From positions 62,001 to 126,000 of the forward strand of contig JAIQGI010000002.1 in NCBI GenBank assembly GCA_020072565.1: a stretch of 64,000 nt of DNA, read 5' to 3'. Shown piece after piece: positions 52,669-64,000 of this stretch. Source of the stretch: Terriglobia bacterium (GTDB taxonomy: Bacteria; Acidobacteriota; UBA6911). Within the stretch, counting starts at the first letter, position 1; every line of letters begins with the position of its first letter. The notes beneath the pieces were generated by a model, which did no database searches, had not been told where the DNA came from, and worked only from the letters and a program-made list of their open reading frames with translations. The translations under genes and the position numbers were made by a program.

Positions 52669-54565
52669 TCTGCAGGCACTGAGGATCACCGCTCTGGAAC
52701 GATGGAGCCTGTTGAAAGATAACCGGATTCCCATCATTTATGTAGGCACGGCTTCCTGCGGCAGGGCTGCCGGGGCTCTGGCAGTGCTCGACACGATCAG
52801 GACCATCCTCGACGAAAAGGGGTTCAGTGCGAAGATCGTCGAGGTGGGGTGCATCGGACCGTGCTATCTGGAGCCTCTGGTGGATTTTCAACTGCCGGGC
52901 CGGCCCAGAGTGAGCCACGCCAACGTTACACCGGAAAAAGTTAAAAACCTCGTCAAATCCTATTTGGGCAGCGACAAGCCTCCGGTGGGTCTCGCAGTCG
53001 GCCATTACGGCGACAACGGATCCGAATTCACACAGAAGGTTCCCAGGTTCTTCGACCTGCCGATGCTGAAACCGCAGGTCAGAGTCGTGCTGAGAAACTG
53101 CGGCTTCATTGATCCTGAGCAAATCGATCACTACCTTGCCAACGACGGCTACCAGGGGCTCCTGAACGCGTTCACCAAGGGCCCGGAAGGAGTGATTGCG
53201 GAGGTCAGGGAAGCGGGACTAAGGGGCAGGGGGGGTGCGGGGTTTCCTACCTTTAAAAAATGGGAGATCTGCAGGAACGCTCCCGGCGCCACCAAGTACC
53301 TCATCTGCAACGCGGATGAGGGCGATCCGGGTGCATTCATGAACCGGTCACTGCTCGAGGGCGATCCGCATTCAGTTCTTGAAGGGATGTTGATCGCGGC
53401 CTATGCAATCGGCGCCTCTCACGGATATATCTACATTAGGGCGGAATATCCACTGGCGATCGTGCACCTCAAAAAGGCCCTGGCCCAGATGCGAGAGTAT
53501 GGGCTGTTGGGCGAGGACATTCAGGGCTCCGGCTTTGGGTTTGAAATCACAATCAAAGAAGGCGCGGGCGCTTTTGTCTGCGGCGAAGAGACTGCTCTGA
53601 TTGCTTCGATCGAGGGAAAGAGGGGCATGCCGAAATCACGGCCGCCCTTTCCGGCGATCGCCGGCCTGCACGGCATGCCTACCATTATTAACAACGTGGA
53701 GACTCTGGGGACCCTGCCGAACATCTTGCGGAATGGCGCAGCCTGGTACCGGCAGTTCGGCATTCAGGGAAACCACGGCACCAAAACCTTTTCGCTTGTC
53801 GGCAAAGTTCGCCGCCCGGGTCTGATCGAGGTGCCTCTCGGCATGACGCTCAGGAAGATCATCTTCGATGTAGGCGGGGGTACCGCGAAGAAATTCAAGG
53901 CAGTACAGACGGGCGGGCCCTCGGGTGGTTGCCTCTCGGATGAGTTCCTCGACATGACGGTCGATTATGAGTCTCTCGGTGCTGCCGGATCGATCATGGG
54001 ATCGGGGGGGCTCATCGTGATGGATGAGGACACCTGCGTGGTCGACCTGGCTCGATATTTTCTCGACTTCACTCAGAAGGAGTCCTGCGGTAAGTGCTCC
54101 CCCTGCCGCGTCGGCTCCAGGCACCTGGTGGAGATTCTCGAAAGGATTACCAAGGGACAAGGTCAGCCGGAAGACCTGGCCAAACTCCAGAATCTGGGCG
54201 AAACCGTAAAGCGGGGGGCACTGTGCGGCTTGGGCCAGACGGCTCCCAACCCGGTCTTGACCACGCTTCGCTACTTCCGGCCCGAATATCTGGTGCATGT
54301 GGCCGATAAATTTTGCCCGGCGACCGTCTGCCGGGAACTGCTCGAGTACCGGGTGATCCCCGAGAAATGTACCGGGTGCCAGCGATGTGTCAGCGTATGT
54401 CCGACCGGCGCCATCGTAGGACCCAGGGCGGAGCCGCATAATCTTGACCCATCCAAGTGCATCAAGTGCAGAGCTTGTTATGAGATTTGTCGCTTCGACG
54501 CCATAGCCGGAGATGCGATTGTCATCAGGTCCAAACGGAGAGGTTCGGATGAACAGCGGGCATGA
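52661..54565 (+). CDS. NuoF/HydB-like FMN, NADH-binding subunit with extra ferredoxin domains
   Basis: 634 aa. N-terminal thioredoxin-like [2Fe-2S] part (TASCGRAAGALAVLD, VGCIGPCYLEPLV), then the Nuo51 FMN/NADH domain (AGLRGRGGAGFPTFKKWE, YLICNADEGDPGAFMNRSLL), SLBB, and the [4Fe-4S] motif SCGKCSPCRVG with Cys in GALCGLGQTAPN. The C-terminal ferredoxin has two cluster motifs (CTGCQRCVSVCP, CIKCRACYEICR). This is the HydB/HndC layout of bifurcating hydrogenases and the recalled Stn transhydrogenase. ATG 52661 overlaps the NuoE-like stop; GTG 52655 is an alternative. Confidence 0.93.
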   Translation: MNSLQALRITALERWSLLKDNRIPIIYVGTASCGRAAGALAVLDTIRTILDEKGFSAKIVEVGCIGPCYLEPLVDFQLPGRPRVSHANVTPEKVKNLVKSYLGSDKPPVGLAVGHYGDNGSEFTQKVPRFFDLPMLKPQVRVVLRNCGFIDPEQIDHYLANDGYQGLLNAFTKGPEGVIAEVREAGLRGRGGAGFPTFKKWEICRNAPGATKYLICNADEGDPGAFMNRSLLEGDPHSVLEGMLIAAYAIGASHGYIYIRAEYPLAIVHLKKALAQMREYGLLGEDIQGSGFGFEITIKEGAGAFVCGEETALIASIEGKRGMPKSRPPFPAIAGLHGMPTIINNVETLGTLPNILRNGAAWYRQFGIQGNHGTKTFSLVGKVRRPGLIEVPLGMTLRKIIFDVGGGTAKKFKAVQTGGPSGGCLSDEFLDMTVDYESLGAAGSIMGSGGLIVMDEDTCVVDLARYFLDFTQKESCGKCSPCRVGSRHLVEILERITKGQGQPEDLAKLQNLGETVKRGALCGLGQTAPNPVLTTLRYFRPEYLVHVADKFCPATVCRELLEYRVIPEKCTGCQRCVSVCPTGAIVGPRAEPHNLDPSKCIKCRACYEICRFDAIAGDAIVIRSKRRGSDEQRA

Positions 54566-57048
54566 GGTAAACGTCACTATCGACAATCAGGCCCTCAAAA
54601 CGGAAAAGGGGCTGACCATCCTTCAGGTTGCCGAGCGCAACAATATCTATATTCCAACACTCTGCGCCCACAAGGATCTGACCCCCTTCGGCGGGTGCCG
54701 CATGTGCATCGTTGAGGTGGACAAGATGCGCGGACTCCCCACAGCCTGCACCACTCCGGTTGAGGACGGTATGGTGATCCGGACTCGCACGGCCCAGGTT
54801 CATGCCGTGAGGCAGGAGATCCTGCAACTCATCCTGAGCGAGCACACCTCGAGTTGTTTGATCTGTGACGAAAAGGAGGAATGCAAGCTTTTCTCCACCA
54901 CCATCCGTAAAGCAGGCGTCACCACGGGTTGCCGATACTGTCCGAACGACCAGCAATGCGAGCTGCAGAAGGTCGTGGAGAGCCTGGAACTCAAGGAAAT
55001 CGGCTATCCCATCTATTATCGCAATCTGCCGGTGGAAAAGGACGACCCGTTCTTTGATCGGGACTACAACCTCTGCATCCTGTGCGGCAGGTGCGTCCGA
55101 ATGTGCCAGGACGTTCGTACGGCCGGCACTCTGGCCTTTTCTCAGAGAGGACCTAAGACGGTCATTGGCCCGGCTTTTCAGCGCACCCATTTGGACGCCG
55201 GCTGTGAATTCTGCGGCGCATGCGTCTCCGTTTGTCCTACCGGAGCTCTCTCGGAGAGGGCCCGCAAGTGGGAGGGGAAGCCGGAGCGTGAAGAACCTAC
55301 GACGTGCCCGCTCTGCGGTGTCGGGTGCCAGATGCGCCTTCTGGTGAAGGGCAACGCAATCATGGGCACAATGCCGGCGGATGATCCCCTGATCAATGAC
55401 GGACAGCTATGCGTGAAGGGGAGGTTCTGTATCACGGAACTTGTGAATGGTCATCAGCGCCTGCAGAAACCCTACCAAATTCAAAACGGCACCAAAGCAC
55501 TGATCAGTTGGGAACAAGCCATCGACCTGGCCGCGGCACAACTCTCTGCCTGCGCGCCGGAGGATTTCGGCATGCTCATTTCCCCCAACTGCGGCAACGA
55601 GGATCTATACATCGCCCAGAAGTTCGTTCGCGTCGCGATGAAGTCACATCACATCGATAATTCTGCGCGGATTTTCTATGGTTCCGCGTATAGCGCCTAC
55701 CTCGACCTCCTGAAGAGCTCTGTTCCCCTTTCCGACCTGCAGAAGGCTTCTGCCGTCGTCTGCCTGGGGCTTGATGCCAGATTTGGCAGATCCGTCGTTG
55801 GGGTCGAACTTCGCAAGGCGCTTAAGAGAGGCGCAAAGGTCATCACGATCCATCCCCGGCATCACAGCCTCGGCACCATCAGTGACTGCTGGATCCGGCC
55901 GGCTCCTGGCACGGAGATGGACATCTTTCTCTCTCTCGCGAGTCTCACAGGCAAGGACGCCGCATCGGAATGCGCCGGCGATTGGGGAGCCGAGCTCCGT
56001 GCGACTGCAGGGCTCCTGAAGGAAGCGACGGCGCCTGTGCTGCTGGTGGGCTCGGAGTTCCTGCACTATGATGCCGGCGCGGACATCCTGAAGGCAATTG
56101 CCCAGGTCGCTCAGAACACAGGGGCCGGGATTGCACTACTCCCCGCGCACAACAATCTGCTGGGCACGATCTTGATGGGGGCGTGTCCGGAGATTCTGCC
56201 CGGCGGTGCTTCCTCCACGAATCACGGCAGCAGCCGCGAGATCGGCCGGCGATGGGATGCGGCAATTCCGGAGGGACAACCTTCGTGGAATGCCGCCGGC
56301 ATCTCGTCATCGAAAAAGCTGAGGCTGCTCTACCTGGTTGGCGAGGTTCTGCCCAATCTGCGGTCCCATGCCGAGTTTTCGATCTTTCAAAACATCTATC
56401 CTCCGGACCCCTTCGATGATGCAGACCTCGTCCTTCCTGCGGCCGCCTTCGGCGAGGCCGAGGGCACGGTCGTCAACGGCGAGGGGCGAATCCAACGGCT
56501 CGCCAAGGCCGTACCGCCTCCAGGTCAGGCCCTGGCTGATTGGCAGATCATCTGCCGGATCGCCGGGAAAATGGGTGTGACAGGATTCGATTTCGCCGAC
56601 GTCGCCGAGATTCAAAGAGAGATCTCGTCGCTGGCACCGGAGTTGGCAGTGTTTGAGGACAAATCCCGGACATGCCATCGCATGTCTTTCAACGGGAGAT
56701 CCTCCGCGGCTGCGACCAAACGGGGCTCGGCAAAAAAGCGGAACGACCGATTCCCTCTCGTGCTGAGCGTGCGCCTGAATGAGCACACCTATCGGGGCTT
56801 CCCCCTTTCAGCCTGGGTTGAGGGAACGAGGAAGATCTTCGCGGAGGGAGTCGTCGAAATCAGCCCGAAGGACGCAGCCGAAGCTGCAATAGCCGACGGC
56901 GAAAATATCGTCCTGACCTCCGACCACGCCGAGAAGATCCTGCCGGCACGGATACTGGAAGATCAGCCGGAAGGAGTTCTCCACGCGGTTCTGCAGCAGA
57001 GCGAAGCCGTTAATCCCAACCCACTCCGTGTCAGGATAAGGAAAAGCG

Positions 57049-57056
<8 letters not shown>
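54549..57056 (+). CDS. NuoG-like Fe-S protein with a molybdopterin-oxidoreductase fold, no catalytic Cys/Sec
   Basis: 835 aa. Cys39, 50, 53 and 67 hold a [2Fe-2S] cluster; H99-C103-C106-C112 a His-Cys3 [4Fe-4S]; C176-179-182-186 and C219-222-225-229 two more; C253-256-260-288 the cluster of the molybdo-fold. At the spot where formate dehydrogenases carry Cys or Sec it reads ARIFYGSAY (373-381), so no formate dehydrogenase active site. A molydop-binding C-terminus remains (RFPLVLSVRLNEHTYRGFPL). It probably serves as an electron-wiring subunit, like NuoG. It overlaps both neighbours in sequence. Confidence 0.85.
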
Positions 57057-59321
<2,265 letters not shown>

Positions 59322-59323
59322 CG

Positions 59324-59780
59324 GTGTCCGCCGGGACTGTGCAGCCCGCCAATGTACTGGTCATTGGAGCAGGGTTGGCCGGCTTGCAGGCAATCGCCAC
59401 CCTGCATCAACGAGGAAATGGTGAAGCTGATGGTCCCTGGATCGGTCATCGTGGACGTTGCTGCCGAGCAGGGCGGAAACTGCGAACTGACCGTGGCCGG
59501 TGAGACCGTGGAAAAGTATGGTGTTACGATTCACGGGGCCGTGGAACTCCCCTCCCAGATGCCCCAACACACGAGCCTCCTGTATTCACGCAATGTGAGC
59601 CGGGCTTTTGAGAACCTATATCCTCATCAAGATGACTCCATCAATCTCGAGGATGACATTAACCGGGCTGCTCTTGTAACATACCGAGGTGAAATCATCA
59701 GCGAAACCTGCGGAGGGAAGGGAAGTTCTGAAACTCCGCCCAGCAGGATGCTGAGAAGACAGACAGGCATTGAGGTCTGA
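59324..59780 (+). pseudogene. pntA: Deletion-scarred pntA (NAD(P) transhydrogenase alpha subunit)
   Basis: Starting three bases after the NfnB-like stop, the frame from 59324 reads SAGTVQPANVLVIGAGLAGL then QAIAT, the NAD-binding Rossmann start of PntA. Near 59402 the match ends and, one frame over, continues as EEMVKLMVPGSVIVDVAAEQ, GGNCELTVAGETVEKYGV and the SLLYSRN region, the closing part of the PntA soluble domain. The N-terminal 150 or so residues and a segment between the two pieces are missing. Ends at TGA 59778-59780. Cannot encode a working subunit. Confidence 0.8.
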
Positions 59781-59825
59781 CCACACCGTTCATCAAACGT
59801 GATGTTTACAGGCAGGGAGGATGCA

Positions 59826-60893
59826 ATGCATAAATCATATCTAGGAATACTACTGATCGGAATGTTTGCCGTGCTTAGCTTTAGCACCGGCTGTGGTAAG
59901 AGCGCAGCCCCACCGCCCAGCCCCGTCGCAATCGATGCCGCCAGGCTGCAGCCTTTTGCTCCTTTGCCGGCAGTGATGACATCTGCATCGAACTCGATCA
60001 CGGATGAGAAGGTCGTATTGGGCAGGATGCTTTATTACGAGCCGCGCTTGTCCAAGAGCCAGAAAATCGCATGCAACACCTGCCACCTCCTCGACAAATA
60101 TGGCGTGGATGGGCAGGCGACGTCTGACGGGCATAAAGGCCAATTGGGCAATCGTAATGCTCCCACCGTCTATAACGCCGCCGGTCACCTGGCACAATTC
60201 TGGGACGGCCGCGCCGCGAATGTCGAAGAGCAGGCAAAAGGGCCGGTGATGAATCCGGTTGAAATGGCCATGGACTCTGAAGAAGAAGTCATCGTGGTTC
60301 TGAAGTCGATGCCGGAATATGTCACGGCGTTCAAGAGCACATTCCCGGGAGAGAAGGACCCCGTAACTTATGACAACATGGCCAAAGCCATCGGCGCCTT
60401 TGAACGCAGGCTGGTAACACCTGCCCGTTGGGACAAGTTCCTCGGCGGTGACCAGAACGCACTGACTTCCGATGAGAAGGCCGGATTTAACGCCTATGTC
60501 GAGGCCGGATGCCAGACGTGCCACGCGGGCGCGTATCTCGGCGGAAACCTCTATCAGAAATTGGGCATGGTGAAACCGTGGCCGGATGCATCCGATCCCG
60601 GGCGGGAGAAGATCACCAAGAGCGAGGCTGACCGCATGGTATTCAAAGTGCCTTCGCTGCGGAACATCGACAAGACCGGACCTTACTACCACAACGGCAA
60701 GGTCGCGACATTGGAGCAGGCCGTCTCCCTGATGGCGGAATATCAGCTTGGCAAGTCGCTCACGGATGCCCAAACCAAGTCGATCACCACATGGCTCGGG
60801 GCCCTGACTGGAGATATCCCGGCTGAGTACGTCAAGGAGCCGGTCTTGCCGAAAAGCACGGCCAGAACTCCAAAGCCGGACATATCGGATTAA
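59826..60893 (+). CDS. Dihaem cytochrome c peroxidase/MauG-like lipoprotein
   Basis: 355 aa. A lipoprotein signal ends LSFSTGC. Two haem c motifs: CNTCH near residue 80 and CQTCH near 235. YDNMAKAIGAFERRLVTP, VPSLRNIDKTGPYYHNGKVATLEQAV are family blocks of bacterial di-haem peroxidases. It reduces hydrogen peroxide in the periplasm with electrons from small cytochromes. GGGAGG precedes the ATG by about six bases. Alone rightward, convergent with the glycosidase-like gene. Confidence 0.9.
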   Translation: MHKSYLGILLIGMFAVLSFSTGCGKSAAPPPSPVAIDAARLQPFAPLPAVMTSASNSITDEKVVLGRMLYYEPRLSKSQKIACNTCHLLDKYGVDGQATSDGHKGQLGNRNAPTVYNAAGHLAQFWDGRAANVEEQAKGPVMNPVEMAMDSEEEVIVVLKSMPEYVTAFKSTFPGEKDPVTYDNMAKAIGAFERRLVTPARWDKFLGGDQNALTSDEKAGFNAYVEAGCQTCHAGAYLGGNLYQKLGMVKPWPDASDPGREKITKSEADRMVFKVPSLRNIDKTGPYYHNGKVATLEQAVSLMAEYQLGKSLTDAQTKSITTWLGALTGDIPAEYVKEPVLPKSTARTPKPDISD

Positions 60894-61016
60894 TCCGACG
60901 CACGAGTCTGGAAGCCGATCGCTGACGTCCTGCCAGGGGGCCGCAACGGCAATTTTCGCAAATCGCGGAGATGTGCCCGATGGTTCGGTTCCCCCTGGAA
61001 TCCTCCAAAACCGCAG

Positions 61017-63872
61017 TTATCTTCTTGCGACGACTTTGTTCGTGTATTCGGGCTCGACGTTCTCGAAGAAAAGGCCCTGGAATCTGCCTTGGGCGATTTG
61101 GGGCACCGTAACTTCGATCACATGTTTCACCCCCGGCTCGAGAGACGATATGTCGGCGTAGCTTCCGAGGAAATTCCGTTTGTTGTTCCCGTAAATGTTG
61201 TTGTAAGCCTTCCTCACCTGAACCGGTTTACCATCGATGGTCATAGTGACTTCCCTGGAATCATCCGGCTCGGCGGTGTGCGCGTACAGCAGCAGCCGGT
61301 GAGAACCCAGCCAGGGAGCGATCAAGTCATCCTCCGTATAGGGTACCGGCCAGGCTTGCTGCCTGCGGCGGAGCTGGTCCAAGATCCGGGCCGGAATCTT
61401 AAATGCAGCTTTGATTGTGCCGCCGGCGAAGGCAGGGTCATAGGCCCATAGGGGTTGGCTTCTGGTGAACGCTTCACCCGCAAACCTGATGCGGGCAAAT
61501 ACCATGTTCCCCGCCTGCTGGAACTGCACGCGCGTGCCGCTGGCAGTCACCGAAATCATCCTGGTATCGCCCGGCAGCATGACGGCAATCTCGCGTTCGG
61601 AACCCGCCTCACCCTCGATTCCGACAAGAGCCAGCCTGTTTCCTGTGACAGCCGCCCTCCCGCGGACGCCGAAAAGAACGGGTTGCGGCATAGCAGGCGC
61701 CGCCGGCCTGATGGCGAGCACGACTGCCGTGTTCCCCGCCATCGGTAGTACCAGTCGTGCGCCGGACTTCCAAATGCCAGATTGAGGATGGCCGATGAGA
61801 CGACCTTTTTCGGGGTACAGTTCCTCGAGAAAGAACAGAGATCCCTTTTCGAGCCCGATCGATCCGTCCAGGGCAAATTCTGCATTCACCACCCGATAAT
61901 TCGGGTTGAAGAGGAAAACGAATCCACGATCACCCTCACAGGCGGCGGTGCCGTCGACACGCCCGATCATGGGTGGCCCGATGATCGGCTTGATGCGCCT
62001 CAGGATGGCCTCGTTCGTGTCGGTCCAGTCGAGCCAGGCGCGGAACCAGCGCTTGTCTTCCTCTGAAAACGCCTTGAACTCATCCGGATCCCGAGCCGGG
62101 ATGTAGTCTATTACATGGTTGAAAGGCGCAGTCCCGATCGAAGACAGCACCGAGAATTTCCAGCCGAGAACGTCCCAGTCACGAGGCCGGAAACGGTCCC
62201 GCCGCATGACTTTCTTGGCATCGCTCCGCTCGGTCTGATGAGTCATGAAGCCCGGCAGAATCTCAGGCGGGCAGAACCGCTGCATGCGGTATGTCCATGC
62301 AGCGAACCGCTGACGATCGGCAGAGACACGATCCGTGTGGAGATCGGGAAAAGAAACAAAGCTCTCGGGCTGCTCATCGGTCAAGGACGGGTGCGGGTAG
62401 GAGCCCGCAAGCCACGTCCAGGGCCCGAAGTTCATGTACTGTTGCCGGCCGTCGATCACGATGTCCGGAAGGCGCCGGCGCAAGGTTTCGAGGATGCGGC
62501 GGCAGCCGTTCCATTGAGCATACTTGCTCGACGCGTTGTCATATGCGATCCACCAGTGGTCGAAAGAAAATCCGCCGGCACCAGTGGCGCTGACAAAATC
62601 AACCAGCTTATCCACCCACCAGTCCTGGAAGCTGCGGAGTCCCATGTCGGGTCCATTGTACCCACCGACCTTGCCGGCAGCCCACCTTGTCCATTCCGGG
62701 TTCTGCATGAAGGGGAGCGAGGGATAAGCATAAGCGACAAGCTTGATGTTTTTCGATCTTGCGTAATCGAGAGTCTGCTGCAGCGACTGTGGGATGGGAT
62801 CTCTGGCCGGGTCCCATTCGCCTTTGCGGATCTTCTGGCCCATGGCAAAAAAGAGGAGGTTTTCCCAACCCCAGGCGTCGCGGTTCTCGGCGAGGCTCGA
62901 CAGGCTGCTGTTCGCCGGTGTGAAGAGCGTGTACTGGCAGCCTAGTTCGGAGGCCCGGTCAATGATGCGCCTGAACTCCTGCCATCCTTCTGCGGTCGCG
63001 ACGTCGATCTGATAATCATTCTCGCACCAAGGTACATGAACCCGGATGCTTTTGTGCGGCCGGTAAGGCAGAAACCAGTGGACGCAGTCGACCAGGGCAT
63101 CCACTTCGGCCATGTCGATCAATGGATTCTCAGTAAGATACCGCTGGTAGTCGGGTACATAGGTCCACTCAGGGACGGCTCTGGCCAGAAACACGGAGCC
63201 GCTGAGGGGGTACAGCCCGATGAGAAATCGGTCCGAGGCATACGGGCCGTAAGCGGACTTCCAGTCGATTTCGGGAGCGTAGGAAGCGGACATGACCTCT
63301 CCATCCTTCTTCCAGACATTAAAGGGATTCTGATAGAGGAAGAACGCCCCAAACGCCTGCCTGGAGGAGACGGCACTACCCTCGCCAAACCGGAGCAAGG
63401 TGCCCCATGTGCCCCTTGTGAGCGGCACCTCCTGGCGGGAGGCGGGCTCGATCCTGGCGGCGAAAGCTTCCACTTCATTGACGCGATAATCCGCAGGATC
63501 CAGAGGCTGGACGACAATCTGCTTGGACAGGAACCTGCATCCCGGCGAGAGCTCGTAGATCACATCAACAGTGAAATGCGACCCGCGGTAAGATACGGAC
63601 ACCCTCCAGTTGGAGCCCATCATATCGATCCATGTCAAATTCTGGGCGGTGATCTTCTCCCCTGCGACGGTCAGTGAGAAAGCTTCATCCGCAAACCGGA
63701 CTCGAAATCCCGTGCGTGCATCTACGAGCGCCGTGAGGCGGGACGCGGAAAACTCCGCGCGAAGGAATTCATTGGCGAGAATCGGCACAGCCTGACCTGC
63801 CGCAAGATGTGGCCGGGCCGGAAACAAGATGAATGCAAGCGCCCACCAGATTTTGAGTCCTGGATTATTCAT
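61017..63872 (-). CDS. Large secreted glycosidase-like protein (GH36/GH31-superfamily-like barrel)
   Basis: 951 aa. Signal peptide (WWALAFILFPARPHLAAG). Residues to about 280 form beta-rich GH36-like N-terminal domain (RLTALVDARTGFRVRF, FTVDVIYELSPGCRF). A TIM barrel region follows, with IRVHVPWCENDYQ, CQYTLFTPANSSLSSL, NIKLVAYAYPSLPFM, GAGGFSFDHWWIAYDN and IVIDGRQQYMNFGPWTWL. The Asp in FSFDHWW and the Asp of VIDGRQQ are candidate catalytic residues. C-terminal beta domains close the chain. I cannot place it in a numbered family with certainty. GGAAGGG lies just before ATG 63872. Confidence 0.6.
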   Translation of the reverse strand: MNNPGLKIWWALAFILFPARPHLAAGQAVPILANEFLRAEFSASRLTALVDARTGFRVRFADEAFSLTVAGEKITAQNLTWIDMMGSNWRVSVSYRGSHFTVDVIYELSPGCRFLSKQIVVQPLDPADYRVNEVEAFAARIEPASRQEVPLTRGTWGTLLRFGEGSAVSSRQAFGAFFLYQNPFNVWKKDGEVMSASYAPEIDWKSAYGPYASDRFLIGLYPLSGSVFLARAVPEWTYVPDYQRYLTENPLIDMAEVDALVDCVHWFLPYRPHKSIRVHVPWCENDYQIDVATAEGWQEFRRIIDRASELGCQYTLFTPANSSLSSLAENRDAWGWENLLFFAMGQKIRKGEWDPARDPIPQSLQQTLDYARSKNIKLVAYAYPSLPFMQNPEWTRWAAGKVGGYNGPDMGLRSFQDWWVDKLVDFVSATGAGGFSFDHWWIAYDNASSKYAQWNGCRRILETLRRRLPDIVIDGRQQYMNFGPWTWLAGSYPHPSLTDEQPESFVSFPDLHTDRVSADRQRFAAWTYRMQRFCPPEILPGFMTHQTERSDAKKVMRRDRFRPRDWDVLGWKFSVLSSIGTAPFNHVIDYIPARDPDEFKAFSEEDKRWFRAWLDWTDTNEAILRRIKPIIGPPMIGRVDGTAACEGDRGFVFLFNPNYRVVNAEFALDGSIGLEKGSLFFLEELYPEKGRLIGHPQSGIWKSGARLVLPMAGNTAVVLAIRPAAPAMPQPVLFGVRGRAAVTGNRLALVGIEGEAGSEREIAVMLPGDTRMISVTASGTRVQFQQAGNMVFARIRFAGEAFTRSQPLWAYDPAFAGGTIKAAFKIPARILDQLRRRQQAWPVPYTEDDLIAPWLGSHRLLLYAHTAEPDDSREVTMTIDGKPVQVRKAYNNIYGNNKRNFLGSYADISSLEPGVKHVIEVTVPQIAQGRFQGLFFENVEPEYTNKVVARR

Positions 63873-63894
63873 TATCCCTTCCTCTGAAAAGGTG

Positions 63895-64000
63895 TCAATC
63901 AAGCAGGCGGTCAGGTGCCAGGGCTGATGACGATGGATGAGCACTTGCTCCTTCGGCCACCCATTGTGCCGCAAGTTCGCCGACGAGCGGAGCGCATGTG
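63895..64000 (-). CDS. C-terminal end of a FAD-dependent oxidoreductase (partial)
   Basis: The frame on the minus strand reads in from the right edge for 34 codons to TGA 63895-63897. It contains CAPLVGELAAQWVAEG and ends ALAPDRLLD. This is the usual closing helix of DAO/sarcosine-oxidase-like flavoproteins (pattern GELIAEWITGG, then LxPxRF/L). The short length limits certainty. It lies 22 bases ahead of the secreted glycosidase-like gene on the same strand, so the two may share an operon. Confidence 0.55.
   Translation of the reverse strand, partial: TCAPLVGELAAQWVAEGASAHPSSSALAPDRLLD

Overview
The window is a GC-rich bacterial chromosome segment, densely coding on both strands, with no rRNA, tRNA, CRISPR array, intact insertion sequence or prophage that I can see. 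The best lineage clue is the secreted von Willebrand protein at 18556-19530, which has the build of the VWFA-related family first catalogued in Acidobacteria. The futalosine-route MqnA, the G6PDH-OpcA-PGL set, a NamZ/DUF1343 protein and many anaerobe-type Fe-S flavoproteins fit an Acidobacteriota-like organism with anaerobic or facultative metabolism. The lineage is an inference.

Layout. 1-8 kb: the end of a peptidase-like gene, YjbQ, then a leftward run of two decarboxylases (PLP-type and UbiD-type) and the oxidative pentose phosphate genes pgl, opcA and zwf. 8-14.5 kb: a leftward tripartite RND efflux operon headed by an ArsR repressor gene with a consensus promoter and a dyad over the predicted start point. 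The operon ends in a scarred universal-stress-protein gene and a small membrane protein. 14.6-30 kb: housekeeping and information genes (macro domain, ThiI, DUF362, BlaI-type regulator, VWA protein, RluA, Lgt, EF-G-like, glutaminyl cyclase-like M28, TopA, DprA, MqnA, HNH nuclease). 30-44 kb: NamZ-like muramidase, HD-domain protein, a P-loop kinase/dCMP deaminase fusion, an ECF sigma/anti-sigma/coiled-coil operon, CYTH protein, AsnS, a GT-C membrane glycosyltransferase, a methyltransferase-like protein, a YVTN propeller, a sugar epimerase and CoaE.

44-60 kb is the redox region and the most interesting part. nuoL and nuoM stand alone. After two fused gene fossils comes a rightward cluster: a Cys-rich unknown, a DRTGG protein, a DRTGG-like/HATPase protein, a sensory-type [FeFe]-hydrogenase-like Fe-S protein, NuoE-, NuoF- and NuoG-like subunits, and NfnA- and NfnB-like flavoproteins. 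No protein in it carries a complete catalytic H-cluster or a formate-dehydrogenase Cys/Sec. I read it as a soluble, probably electron-bifurcating NADH/ferredoxin/NADPH oxidoreductase with its own redox-sensing module. A deletion-scarred pntA (proton-pumping transhydrogenase) lies directly behind the NfnB gene, which suggests replacement of one transhydrogenase by another. A dihaem cytochrome c peroxidase-like lipoprotein, a large secreted glycosidase-like protein and the tail of a likely FAD oxidoreductase close the window.

Three independent gene remnants (uspA-like, MmgE/PrpD plus ComA-like, pntA) keep recognisable pieces but lack a large middle or end. They need checking as either real deletions or assembly faults.
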